Source: Hyphochytrium catenoides (taxonomy: Eukaryota > Sar > Hyphochytriomycetes > Hyphochytriales > Hyphochytriaceae). From it: a DNA stretch of 12,380 bases. The stretch covers positions 21,586 to 33,965 of the forward strand of contig FLMG01003832.1 in the NCBI GenBank assembly GCA_900088475.1. The letters run 5' to 3'. Position numbers and translations under genes: made by a program. Every line of letters starts with the position of its first letter. Within the stretch, counting starts at the first letter, position 1. Shown one piece after another: positions 1-10,700 of this stretch. The notes beneath the pieces were generated by a model that worked only from the letters and a program-made list of their open reading frames with translations, was not told where the DNA came from and ran no database searches.

Positions 1-30
<30 letters not shown>
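1..30 (+). repeat. (AG)15 microsatellite at the window edge
   Basis: Perfect AG dinucleotide run that may continue beyond the window. Confidence 0.99.
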
Positions 31-31
<1 letters not shown>

Positions 32-199
32 AGAGGATGAGAAGATAGGAAAGCACCCTCAGAGATCCTATCTTCTTTCATCCTCCACCTCAGTCAGAAA
101 GCCCCGTTCCTCTTATCGAGACCACGAGCTTAGAGCCACAACTCCTACCACTTGCTACCCTTTCCTGTCGGGCGGCCAAGGGCATAGATTGGCCTTTGA

Positions 200-1345
200 T
201 GCTACGACTCAGAAGAAGAAGAAGAGAGAGAGAAGAAGAAGAAGTAAATAAATGGAGGGAGGAGAAGAAGGAGAAGAAGAAGAGAGAGAAGAAGAGGAAG
301 AAGACGAGACAAGAAAACGCTCTTTTATAACGCCTTGGTCGTCTCGTCCTCCTCCGCTCGATCTGCTCCACGCTTTTCATCAATGAAAGGAAGAGTCAGA
401 GCTGATCACCTCAGTGATAATAATAAGAGGGAGAGAAGAAGGAAGAGGCGGCAAGCCAGAGAAGAAAGAAAGGTGCCAGCAGCTGCTCAAGAAGAGGAAC
501 ACGCTTCAAAATCTGAAAGCGCATCTTTTTCCCATGAACCGCCATAGAGATTCTACCACTGTTTTTACAAAGAAGACAGGAAAAACTGTACGATGACCAA
601 GAAGAAGAGGAACAAGAGCGACAACTCGTCGTAGGCCAGAAAGAGAAAGAGAAAATAGAGGAGGGAAGAAAGCAGCGTGGCCGCCGAGAGATGATGATCA
701 ACAAGAAGCCGGAGCTGCGGGAAGAACTAGTAGACTACTGCTCCGTATAAAGAGGAATCATAGCACCTACAACGACTAACAAAGGAAGAAGTAAACAAGA
801 GAAAAAGCAAGAAGAAGCAGCAGCAGCAGGAGGAGAAGAAGAAGATGATGATGAAAGAGGAAAGAGAGAACGAAGAAGAAGAGGAGACAAGAAAAGCGCT
901 AACAACGCCTTCGTCTTCCTCGTCGATCTCCTCAGCGATAAGAATAAGGGAAGAGAAGAAGAAGGAAGAGAAGATGAACCATCAGCCACAATGCCATCAC
1001 CATCCAAGCTCGACCGCCGCAGCAGCAAGAAAACAAGCAAGAGAACGGTTCCAGCAGCTGCGCAAGAGGAGAACTCTTCAAATCTCTCTGAAGCGCATGT
1101 TCTTCATGATGAATCCCATAGAAAACTCTCGTGTGAAGGCGTAAAGCCTTGGCCAAGCAAGACCAACCAATTGACCAAGATGCCGAGAAGCATCATCGTC
1201 AAGAAGAGCAGCGCGGTCACACTGAAGCTTCAACAAGAAGATGATGTCTCACACAAGCAACAACGAACGCCCGGCATGGCTTCCTTCTCTCCAAACGACT
1301 CACAAACGAGCGCGACAAACTGCAGCGCTACAGCCTTATAAAGAG
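200..1345 (+). repeat. Diverged tandem duplication, unit about 580 bp
   Basis: Two blocks of roughly 200-760 and 770-1345 share ordered anchors: GAGACAAGAAAA at 306 and 884, CCAGCAGCTG with its flank at 476 and 1051, and TATAAAGAG near 746 and 1337. About 75 nt after the second anchor align well, up to CCATAGA. Offsets of 575-591 at these anchors, with internal indels, show an old duplication. The flanks are GA-rich. Confidence 0.7.
845..1144 (+). CDS. Doubtful 99-codon frame in the second duplicated block
   Basis: The frame starts at ATG 845 and has a Glu/Lys/Arg/Ser composition, with RERFQQLRKRRTLQISLKR near its end. The first block encodes a related RCQQLLKKRNTLQNLK, but its frame is broken upstream by stops. 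No family is recognised and no splice model is convincing. It may be a remnant of a duplicated exon or simply repeat-derived sequence. Confidence 0.15.
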   Translation: MMMKEERENEEEEETRKALTTPSSSSSISSAIRIREEKKKEEKMNHQPQCHHHPSSTAAAARKQARERFQQLRKRRTLQISLKRMFFMMNPIENSRVKA

Positions 1346-1539
1346 CCTTTCTCTTTGCTTCTCTCGCGACGGTTGAGCTTGTTGTTGGTGAGGACATGGC
1401 TGCTGCTGCCGTCCTCCTTCTTCTTCTCCGCTTATCATTTACTGAGGAAATCAACTATGACTCTTCTTTTTTTTTACACTGATGAGAAGCATGGAGCAGA
1501 TTGAGCTGACGAGGAAGAGCCCAAGGCTTTTATAGGCTT

Positions 1540-2562
1540 TTCTTTTCTCATCTTTCTTCCTCTTTATTTCTTTCTCTTTTCCTTCTTCATCCTCTCTCTT
1601 TTCCTTCTTCATCCTCTCTTCTTCTTCTTCCTTCCTCTTATTTCTTTCTCTTTTCCTCCTTCATCTTTTCTCTTCTTCCTTCCTCTTCTTCCTTTCTCTT
1701 TTCCTCCTTCATCCTCTCTCTTCTTCTTCCTCTATTTCTTCTCTATTCCTTCTTCATCTTCTCTCTTCTTCCTTCCTCTTCTTCCTTTCTCTGTTCCTTC
1801 TTCATCTTGTCTCTTCTTCCTTCCTCTTATTTCTATCTCTTTTCCTCCTTCATCCTCTCTCTTCTTCCTTCCTCTTCTTCCTTTTTTTCTCTGTTCCTCC
1901 TTCATCTCCTCTCTTCTTCTTCCTCTTATTTCTTTCTCTTGTCCTCCTTCCTCTTCTCTCTTCTTCCTTCCTCTTCTTCCTTTCTCTTTTCCTTCTTCAT
2001 CTTGTCTCTTCTTCCTTCCTCTTATTTCTTTCTCTTTTCCTCCTTCATCCTCTCTCTTCTTCCTTCCTCTTCTTCCTTTCTCTTTTCCTTCTTCATCTTG
2101 TCTCTTCTTCTTCCTCTTATTTCTTTCCTTTTCCTCCTTCATCTTCTCTCTTCTTCTTCCCCTTATTTCTTTCTCTTTTTCTCCTTCATCCTCTCTCTTC
2201 TTCTTCCTCTTATTTCTTTCTCTTTTCCTTCTTCATCCTCTCTCTCTTCTCCTTCCTCTTATTTCTTTCTCTTTTCCTTCTTCATCTCCTCTCTTCTTCT
2301 TCCTCTCTTTCTTTCTCTTTTCCTCGTTCATCATCTCTCTTCTTCTTCCTCTTATTTCTTTCTCTTTTCCTCCTTCATCTTCTCTCTTCTTCTTCCTCTC
2401 TTTCTTTCTCTTTTCCTCGTTCATCATCTCTCTTCTTCTTCCTCTTATTTCTTTCTCTTTTCCTCCTTTATCTTCTCTCTTCTTCCTTCCTCTTCTTCCT
2501 TTCTCTGTTCCTTCTTCATCTTCTTCCTCTTATTTTTTTTCTCTTCTTCTTCGTCTTCATCC
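1540..2562. repeat. CT-rich minisatellite, 48-bp unit with 96/93-bp higher-order periods
   Basis: The motif CTCTTCTTCC recurs at about 1811, 1859, 1911, 1958, 2006, 2054 and 2102, so the unit is 47-52 bp. Neighbouring units alternate TTCATCTTGT and TTCATCCTCT endings, giving a 96-bp higher-order unit. Around 2293-2470 a nearly exact 93-bp period takes over, with CTCGTTCATCATC as its marker. Being almost pure pyrimidine, it is open in several frames on both strands by composition alone. Confidence 0.95.
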
Positions 2563-2790
2563 TCAATAGTAGGATAGAGTTAAAGGCAAAATTAACTAGC
2601 TTCTTTTACTTCTAAGAAAAACCTCATAGAACGCCGTCATCAGCAATTTTTTTTTGATGGCAGGGCAAAGTTTACACCTTTTCTTTCTCTCTCTGTTTTT
2701 TGTGCATTAATTTGAGTGTTTTTTATTGTGTTTTTGTAGGATTTTTATTACTCAGTAGTAAGATAGTCTAAAAAGACACATAAACAGCCA
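2563..2790. other. AT-rich spacer
   Basis: The only clearly AT-rich stretch: T runs at 2646-2655 and around 2696-2745, and no GA/CT repeat. No coding frame or RNA gene seen. It may be an intergenic boundary or hold 3'-end or promoter signals of an unseen neighbour. Confidence 0.45.
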
Positions 2791-3730
2791 ATAAACAAGG
2801 GAAAGCGAAGCAGAGAGCAACAATGAAGAAAGAAAGAAAAAAAGGGAGAGAGAGAGACAGAGAGAGAGAGAAAGAGAGAGAATATGGCAATGGAGGAAGG
2901 ATGAGATGAATAGAGCATAAGATAAGACAGGGGAATGGAGAAGGAAGACAGAAATAAAACGGCCAAGGAAGAGAGACACCAGGAGAAAGAAGAAACGGAA
3001 GAGAGAGAAAGAGGGAGAGTAAAAGAAAGAAAATAGAACAGAGCAGAGAAGTGAAAAATAATAAGGGAAGAAGACAGAGAACAGAGAAGAAGGAAGAGAT
3101 CAATAAAGAATAAGGGAGAAAGAGAGACAGAAGAGAACTTAAGAAAGAGGGGAAGAAGGAAAACTGAAAAGAGAACTATCACTGGAGAAGCAGTGACTGA
3201 GAAAGAGAGGTGACGACAATGCATCAACGGTGAGACTGCGAAAAAAGAGAGAGAGAGGAGGAAAAAAAGAGGAGAGAGAGCAAGAGCAAGGAAAAGTGAA
3301 GGCGTGGCTTTATTAACATTTTGTTGGGGGAGAGGGAGAGAAACAGCGGAAAACAGAAAGAAAGAAAGAAGAGAGAAACAATAGAAGCAGCGGCATCATC
3401 CAAAGCAGGACAGACTGGAGATATCAAAAAGCTTTCAGTCTCATGACAGAGGAAGGAGAGAGAAGAAACTTATTAGAATTAGGTGTTTAGGTGCGTGAGA
3501 GAGAGAGAGAGAGAAAGAGAGAGGGAGAAAGAGAGAGAGAAAGACAGAGAGAGAGAAATAGGGAATATGTGTTGTTCCCTCTCCTGTTATTTTGTATGGA
3601 CTCGCTATTACCCTCGCGTGGAGAGAGGGAGAGAGGAAGAAGGAAGAGAAAGAGAGGAAGAGAGCGACACAGGCTTTCCTCTTCTCACTTGTGGATCCTT
3701 GCAAGATTTTCTCGCTTACTCATTGTTGTT
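2790..3730. other. GA-rich 3' flank of the gene
   Basis: Plus-strand GAGA/AGAA sequence, broken at about 3420-3490 and 3560-3620 by mixed DNA. Minus-strand frames here are Leu/Ser/Phe strings produced by CT repeats and show no family signature. Likely 3' UTR followed by intergenic DNA. Confidence 0.5.
3309..3314 (-). promoter_or_regulatory. Possible poly(A) signal AATAAA
   Basis: AATAAA on the minus strand about 417 nt past the predicted stop, in otherwise GA/CT-rich DNA. Only the hexamer supports it; many alveolates do not use a strict AATAAA. Confidence 0.2.
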
Positions 3731-3931
3731 CTAGAGGCGGAGAGAGAGAGGAGACGGAGGCGGAGAATGGAAGAGAGCCGTCATCTCTCTCTCTTCATCA
3801 TAATATCGAGATTCTATGCGTAGTCCCCCAGGTTCAGCGGGAGAAAAGAAAGAGAAAGAAGAGGGAGAGAGAATGGCGTCTACCGACGCAGACAGGTCTG
3901 AATGTAGGCAATAGTGGTTCCGACCACAGAT
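3731..3931 (-). other. Exon 6: C-terminal end of the ATPase and stop (residues 1813-1878)
   Basis: It begins ICGRNHYCLHSDLSASVDAI. This aligns with the C-terminal signature of Ycf45-type ATPases, in which the VVVEI strand is followed by an Arg-containing turn, a His, an acidic residue and a VDxLL helix. The remainder (SPAEPGGLRIESRYYDEE and a Pro/Ser tail) is weakly conserved. The TAG at 3733-3731 ends the frame. I see no good donor before it, so I take this as the last exon. Confidence 0.78.
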
Positions 3932-3957
3932 CTGCCAGGAGAAAGAGAGAAAAAGAA

Positions 3958-3997
<40 letters not shown>

Positions 3998-6900
3998 GTA
4001 AAGAGGTAAAGAGGAGGGGAGAGAAGGAGAAAGAGAAGGGCGGAGATGGGAAGGAAAGAGTTAGTTGAGCAAGACAACGAGGGGAGAAGAAGGCAAGGGG
4101 AAGACGAGAGAGAGAAAGAGAGAGAGCGGGGGAGCAAGAGAGAGCAAAGGGATAAAAGAAAAGGAGAAAGCAGAGAGGAGGAAAGAGAAGAAAGAGAGGA
4201 ACAGAGAAAGAAGAGACCAATACAGAGAAGGAGAGAATGGCACCTCTTAGGTTCGGCGAAATCGGGCAACGAGAGACAAAAAGTGGGACACGAATACAGA
4301 CAGACGGAGAGAGAGAGAGAGAGAGAGAGAAACTTGGACAGGGTAGCTAGAGAACAAGAGAGAGAGAGAGCGAGCGAGAGCGGGGAAGACAGAGAGAGAG
4401 AAAGTAGGAGAGCAGCGAGAGAGACGAAGCAGGTTGCTCTGACCTCAACCAGAATAGAGAACATCGGTGTACCGGCTCTTTCTAGAGGAACATCTGGGTG
4501 AGCATCACGCTCCTCTCTTTTTTCCTCTCTCTCTTTCTTTTTCTCTCTCAGTCCTCCTAGCAACTCTCTCAGCTGTGGATGGGAGAGAATGTCTTGCAAG
4601 GAAGAGAGAGGGAGAGAGGCGAGAAGAGAGATTCCTCTCTCTATCACCGACCGCGCGGCCCTTATATCTCCCGCCACCGAGAGCTCATCCACAACGAGTA
4701 TCTGGAAGAGAGAGACAGAGAGAGAGAGAGAGGCCCAGCGAAAGAGAGAAGAAGAGAGAAAAGTCAGTGAGGAGTCGGAAGAGGGTGAAAGAGAGAGGCG
4801 ATTCAACGCGGCAAGTGAGAAGCGGAGAAACGCAAGAGAGATAGAGAGAGAACAAGAGAGAGAGAGAGGGAAGGAGAAAGAGAATAATAGGCCTTTCCTC
4901 GGCAAAAGCGTCCTGAGAGACAAGTGTGCAGAAGAGAAAAGAAGTAAAGGTTGGAAAGCTCGAGGAAAGAGAAAAAACAGTAAAAAGAGGAGCTTTTTTT
5001 TTGCTCTTAGCTTTCTCTCTCTCTCTTCCTTTCACTCCTCTCATAGTCTGTCTCTTTCTCATTGTACTTCCCTGTCTTTCCTCTCTCTCTCCCTCTCTCT
5101 TGCAGATTCTCGTTGTGGATGAGCTACACTCTCTCTCTCTCTCTTACCTCTGGCTTGTAGTTCCTGACTGCTTCCTCTATCACTCTTTCTTGTTCCTCCC
5201 TTTTGCCCACTTGCAATCTCCGAGAGAGAGAGAGAGAAGAGTGAGGAAGATCTCCGTCTCCTCCCAGCTCGTTAAATGTGTCAACCACTACGACCGAAGG
5301 GGAAGAGAGAGAGCTGAGAGAGGAAGCGAAGGCTCGTAGTAGAGTTGTCTTTCCTAAAAAGGGGCGAAAGCGAGAGGGAGAGAGAGATTCATGGGATGAG
5401 ACCAGAAGAGCGACTATAGCTTGGTATAGAAAGAAGAGAAGACAAAAGAGAGAGAGAGAGAGAGAGAGAGATGGGTAGGTAGATAGATAGATAAAGAGAA
5501 TGGAAGAGAGAAGAGCCGATGATAGAGGGAAAACAATCAAGGAAAGAGACTTCCGAGAGAGAGAAACTTAGGTCTCGATAGATGCACGATGTAGTTGTGG
5601 GGAGGAAAAAGAAGGGAGGAGATAGAAGGGATCAGAGAGAGAGAGAGAAGAGTCCGGCAAGAGAAAGAGAGACTGGTTGGCCAGAAAAAGAAACAAGGAA
5701 AAGACGAGGGAAAGAGAGAGGTCCGCGGAGAAAAGACAGAGTGAGAAAGAGATCCGATGCCAACGGTACACAGAGTCAGACCATATTTAGAGAGAGAGAG
5801 AGAGAGGAGAAGCAGGGCCGAAGAGAGAGGGAGAAAGAGGTGTTCAGATAGAGAATGGGATATGGGTCAAGAGAGTAATGGACATTTAGAGAGACGCACA
5901 AACGATGAGCTATGGACAGAGCCAGAGAGAGCAGAACGAGTAAAGGAGAAGAGAGAGAGAGTAAAAGGGAGAGAGAGAAAGAGAGAGAAAAGAAGTATTC
6001 TCCTTACCAACTCCCTTCGGTCCCACCACTAGCACAGAAAGCCTACTTCCTCTTCCTCCGCCGCTTCCTCTCTCTCTCTCTGTCCGTAGACAGGAAATGA
6101 CGTCCCTTAACAGCTCCTCCACCCCGAAGATGTGCCGCCCCACCGAGAGAGAGACGCCCAAGACTTTCTCTCTCCCTCGAGAGAGAAGGAACGAGAGACG
6201 ATGCAGTGTTCTCGCTATTCCTAAGCGATTGTCAGAGGGAAGAAAGTCGAGCAACTTTCTCTTTCTCTTTCCTCTCTCTTCTCCTCCTCCTCCGTCTCGA
6301 GCGAAAGACGAGGTGCTTGTAGTAGGAGGGTAAGAAGGAGGCGGACTGTGTGGGGAAGACTCTCTTCCTCTGTCTTTCTCTCTCTCTTTCCCCTCTTCTC
6401 CTCCTACCGTGTCTGCTCTTGAAGAAGAAGACAGAGAGACAAGAGGGGAAGAGTGGCCGCTCATTGGACTTGTCTTTCTCTCTTCTGCCTCTCTCTCTCT
6501 CGTTACGCCTGATCCACGTGCCGTTCTTCCTTGTCGGTAGGAGAGAATCTTTTCTGCTCTCTCTCTTATTTTCTCTTTCCTGCTCTCGGAAGGGAGAGAG
6601 ACCTCCCGGGTGTAGTGCGCTTCAAAGTACCGCAAGAACCCATCAAACGCCCTAGCGCTGGAAAGGTTAGAGGCCGTTACCGCCTCTATCCGCCTTCCAT
6701 CTCTAAATATAACTATGGGGTTTCTTCCCAATTCATAGATAATCTCCGTTACCGGCTCTCTCTGGCTGTGAGCTCGGAGGGTGGCCACGATAGAAGACTG
6801 AAGCTCCGAAGGAAAGAACTGAAGAGAAGAGAGAAGAGCTTCTTCATCATCTTGTTCTGGAAAAGGGAGAGAGACAATCCTTCTTTTCTCTTGCTCTCTT

Positions 6901-7676
6901 TCTTCTTTCCTGTCCTGATCTGTGCCTGCGGTGTTCTCTCCCTTGCTCCCACTTTCTTCCATCTGCAGTGCTGTCTTCTTCCTTTTCTCTTCATGCTCTT
7001 CCTCATGATGAGGCTTGCAAGTTGTCTCTTCTTCTTCTTGTTCTCTCTCTTTTGTCTCTGGTTGGAGAGAGGAAGGGAGGCCGCAGGAGGGACGAGAGGG
7101 AGAGTAGCACTCAGTCGGTCCTTCTCTCTTAACGATTCTCTCCGTTTCAGAGAAGACGGCAGAAGAGGAGAGAGAAGCCTTCTCTCGGTTTTTCTTCTCG
7201 CTCTCTGTTCCTTCTCTCCTATTGTCTTGTTCCTCTACCTTCACAGTCGAAGGAGGGATAAACTGGTACTCTGGCACGTAGATGTCCGGAAGAGAGAGAG
7301 AGGACATCGAAGAAGAGAGTGGTTCTTCCCCATTTCTGCTGAGCCTTGAAAAACTAAGGCGAAGGGGAACATTGTAAGGAGGAAAGACTCCTTCTTCTCT
7401 CCGTCTCTCTGCTTCTCTCCTCCTTCGTCTCTCTTCCTCTTCCTCTTCAAACCCTTCCTCAACGCTTTGTCTCTCTTCTTCTTCTTCTCTTTCTGTCCCT
7501 CGCCTAACGCCTTCTCTACTGGTTTGTTCTAAATATCTATCCGTCCATGAGGACGTGGAAGAGGCATCTTCCTGTTTCCAGCTTATTTCCAAGAGTTCTT
7601 TCAGGTCAAAAAGAGGAGACACTTCATAGGCCGCATACTCTGCAAGCCTACACTTGTTCATTAGGATCACCTTGAC

Positions 7677-7712
<36 letters not shown>

Positions 7713-10700
7713 AGTTAGCTCATTACAGTCTAGGGTGTCCTGCTACTTCTAGAGGAGAGCATCATTGGCCAGATCGAAAGAGAGTGATAGAAAGAGAGAA
7801 AGATTACCTCTACATTGAGAAAGTATGAAACGGAAGGGAGAGTGAAAAGAGGAAGTTCAGAGAAGAGAGAGATACGCGGTGGCCGCTACTAGCCAATAAA
7901 AGCTACCGGACCGAAAGAGAGAGAGACCAAACCCAACTACTATCTGTGCCTGTCACCAGTTCCTCTCTCTCTCTCTCTCTTTTCGCTATCACCTTTTTTC
8001 TCTTCTAGCTCTCCTCCCCCCAATGTTAGCAGAGGAAATGGAAAAACGAGAAAGATGGAGAGGAGACAGAAGAGAGAGAAAGTCTCACCTGCCGCCACTT
8101 TTTTGCTGGTTGGCGGCGCAGCAGACGCTGGAAATCCGTTAATATCTTTTCCCAGAGAGAGCGAAGAGGATGAGGAGGAAGATTCACAAGGTGCAGCAGC
8201 TCATCGAGAGGAATAGAGGAGAATGTCCTTTCTCTCTCTTGTGCAGATTCCTCTTCTCCCTCTTTCTTGGTTACAAAGGGAGAGTAAGGTTCCGTCCTCC
8301 TAACCTCGTCTTCTGCTATTATCTCACTCTCTGCTGTTCTGGCTGGAGCTGAAAACTCTTCTGTGTCTCTTCTCTTCTCCTCCGTTTGGGAGAGAGCTTG
8401 ATGCGTTTTCAAAGAGAGGCTTTTCCCTTCTCCCTCTTCATCTAGCTCCATAGACTCAGGAGATTGTGGGACTCGCTCTTGCTCTTCTCTTTCTTTATCC
8501 TCTTGAGAGGGAAAAACTCTGTCACCTTCTCCCTTTACGGAGGAGAGAGGAGAGAAATGCTCGTCTGTCCTTCTTTCTCTCTGATCTTCTTCTTCTTCTC
8601 TCCACTGCGCGGCTTCTAGAAGGTTCTTCTCTTCTTCCTGTCTCAGCAGCTGATGATAGACTTCCATGGTGTCAAAGACCGTTTCCGGCTTTATCTTCCA
8701 CTTTCTCTCCAAAAGGCCCGCGACTCTCTCTCTCTCGTGGACGACTTTCTCCACTTCTGGATCTTCAAACACCTGCTTTAGCACAGAAACATAGAGCATT
8801 TCTTCCTTACCTAGGGGTTCTGAGAGATCCAACAGGTAGACTCTCTCTTCTTCCACGAAAGGAGAAGGTCCTACCAGAAGAGAGAGAAGAGAGAAACATA
8901 TACCCGTTCCTCTTCTCTCTCTCTCTCCTTCGTCATCCATGACGATTTCTTCTATGTTCAGCGCTATCTCTTTGCACGTAGTTACATGCTTTGTGAACTC
9001 TTCTCTCCAAGTCTCTCTCCCACCAGGGAGGAGAAGGGTAACGCGGAGAGAGCGTTGCACTTTGTTTTTCACAGTGTGAATATAAAGAACCGGATCCCAG
9101 AAGGAACATTCTTCTTCTTCTTTCTCTCCCCATATTTCGCCCTCTCCTGTCTCTCTGATTCCTTCTCCTCTTCTCTTTCTTTTTGTCTTTGTGGGATCTT
9201 GAGTAAGGGAAACTTCTTTTTCTTCATCTTCGTCCTCTTCTTCGAGTTCCATGTCACTTCTCCTCTCTCTCTCTTTCCTTTCTCCCTGCTGCTCTTCATG
9301 GGGAAACTCGTCCACCTTTTCGCCTTTCTTAGACAGTTCCTCCTGAAGAGAAGTGAGGAATGTCATGGAAGACGGAAGAGAAGTTTCTGTTGATGAAACG
9401 AGAGAGAGAGAAGGTGGCTCCTGGCCAAGAGATGACGGGGGTTTTGCCTTCTTTCCGTCCTGGGAAGAAGAGACAGAGACCCGCTCTTTGCTTTCTTCTT
9501 TCTTTCTCGTTCCTGCTCCCTCCAAGTCAGCGTCTCTCTCTTTCTCTTCACCCACGTGCTTGGGCTTTCCTTCTTCTTTCTTTATGAGAGCTTTATTCCT
9601 CTCACTCCCTGCCTCCTCTGTCCCTCCAGTCTGCGGTTTCTCTTCATCTTTCTGGGCAGCGAGAGGTTGAGAAGAGGTCTTCTGTTTTTTCTTGGAAGGC
9701 GCTTCTTCTTTGGTGCTGTCTTCGGGAGAGAGAGAAGAGCTCTCACCCTTCTCCTTCTTGGGGAGTTGGGATTTAGAAGAGGTCGCAATGTTCCCTTCTC
9801 GCTTTCTATAGTCTCTCTCTCTGTCTCTTTCTTTGCGCATTTCTTCTTCCGGAAAACGGGGCCTCCGTTGGTTTTCTCTAACAAGCCTTCCCTTTTCTTC
9901 ATCTTCTTTCTCCACATAGTGATGCACTTTCCTGTAGCTTTTGTTAGGACTGGAAGAGCAAGGGAAGACTGCTCTTCTTCTCTCTTCTCCTCTCTCTTCT
10001 TCCACATAGTGTTCCACTTTTCTATAAGGTTTGGTGGGACTTCCATATCCTGCTCTCTCAATATCTTCTACCACCCTTCTGAAAGAAGAGGGAGGAGCCC
10101 TTGTTGGGGCAAGAGAGAGAGACGAAGAAGAAAGGGATGAGACCTCTCTCTCCCGCGTCGAGGCAGAAAGACGGACGATGAGGTTGCTCCCTTTCCTCGG
10201 AGGCGGAAGTAGAGATGTTTTTGAGGGAGAGAAAGTAGAAGAGACGATGAGGCTTTCGTCTTTTTCCTCTCTCTCTTCTTCTCCCCTATCGCGTTTGTTC
10301 AGCTTCTCATTCCATCGCAATTTCTGTCTTCTCTTTCCGGAGAGACGGATCTTTCTCTCTTCTCCTTCTCCTTCGACAAAGAAGCCCGCGAAGTCGGAAT
10401 TTTTAAATGTTTCCGCATAGATGGGATCCGAATATACGGTTTGAATCCGTTCCATGACCCGCGAGAGAGGGAGCTCTAAGGCTTGAGGCGACTCAACCAC
10501 GATTAATCCGGTTACGAAAGCGTCAACTTTCTCCAAAATCTGCCTGTGATAGGCTGACATATCTGGAACCCGATGAGAGAGATCTGGAATAAGCCGTGCT
10601 CGAGGGATAGTGTGAGAGAAAGAGCGAGAGAGAGAAAGAGAGGATGCTGAAGAAAGCCGCGGAAGAGGAAGTCTCTCTTCTCCCGGTCTTTTCCAGGTCT

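Larger units (their letters stand above)
31..1540. other. GA-rich accessory region without a convincing gene
   Basis: Besides the duplication, the plus strand is open in one frame from 49 to 330, but that frame has no ATG until late and becomes poly-Arg/Lys/Glu. 1345-1540 is mixed-composition DNA with no clear frame or domain on either strand. Confidence 0.5.
3932..4443 (-). other. Intron 5 (512 nt)
   Basis: Donor GTCAGA, acceptor CTCCTGGCAG|ATC, phase 0. Almost pure CT on the coding strand, including a (CT)n run at 3962-3992. The frame is partly open through it, so it could be mistaken for coding sequence. Removing it joins SILVE to ICGRNHYCLHSDL. Confidence 0.85.

Noticed and set aside
1732-2577. 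Long open frames on both strands in the CT minisatellite (Lys/Glu/Arg repeats or Leu/Ser/Phe repeats)
   Set aside because: Nearly pure pyrimidine DNA with 48-bp periodicity has almost no stop codons in any frame; openness is compositional and no domain is visible.
2748-3704. Minus-strand Leu/Ser/Phe-rich frames resembling multi-pass membrane proteins
   Set aside because: They are translations of CT repeats in several overlapping frames, with no family signature.
3880-4443. Continuation of exon 5 as coding sequence into the open CT-rich frame
   Set aside because: Splicing at GTCAGA to CTGGCAG restores the expected Ycf45 C-terminus; the read-through is only Ser/Leu/Pro repeats.
4926-5339. Plus-strand frame containing ILVVDEL, as if a second ATPase lay on the other strand
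   Set aside because: Only the short inverted copy of the exon 5 start is shared; the flanking plus-strand sequence encodes no further ATPase motifs and is antisense to exon 4.
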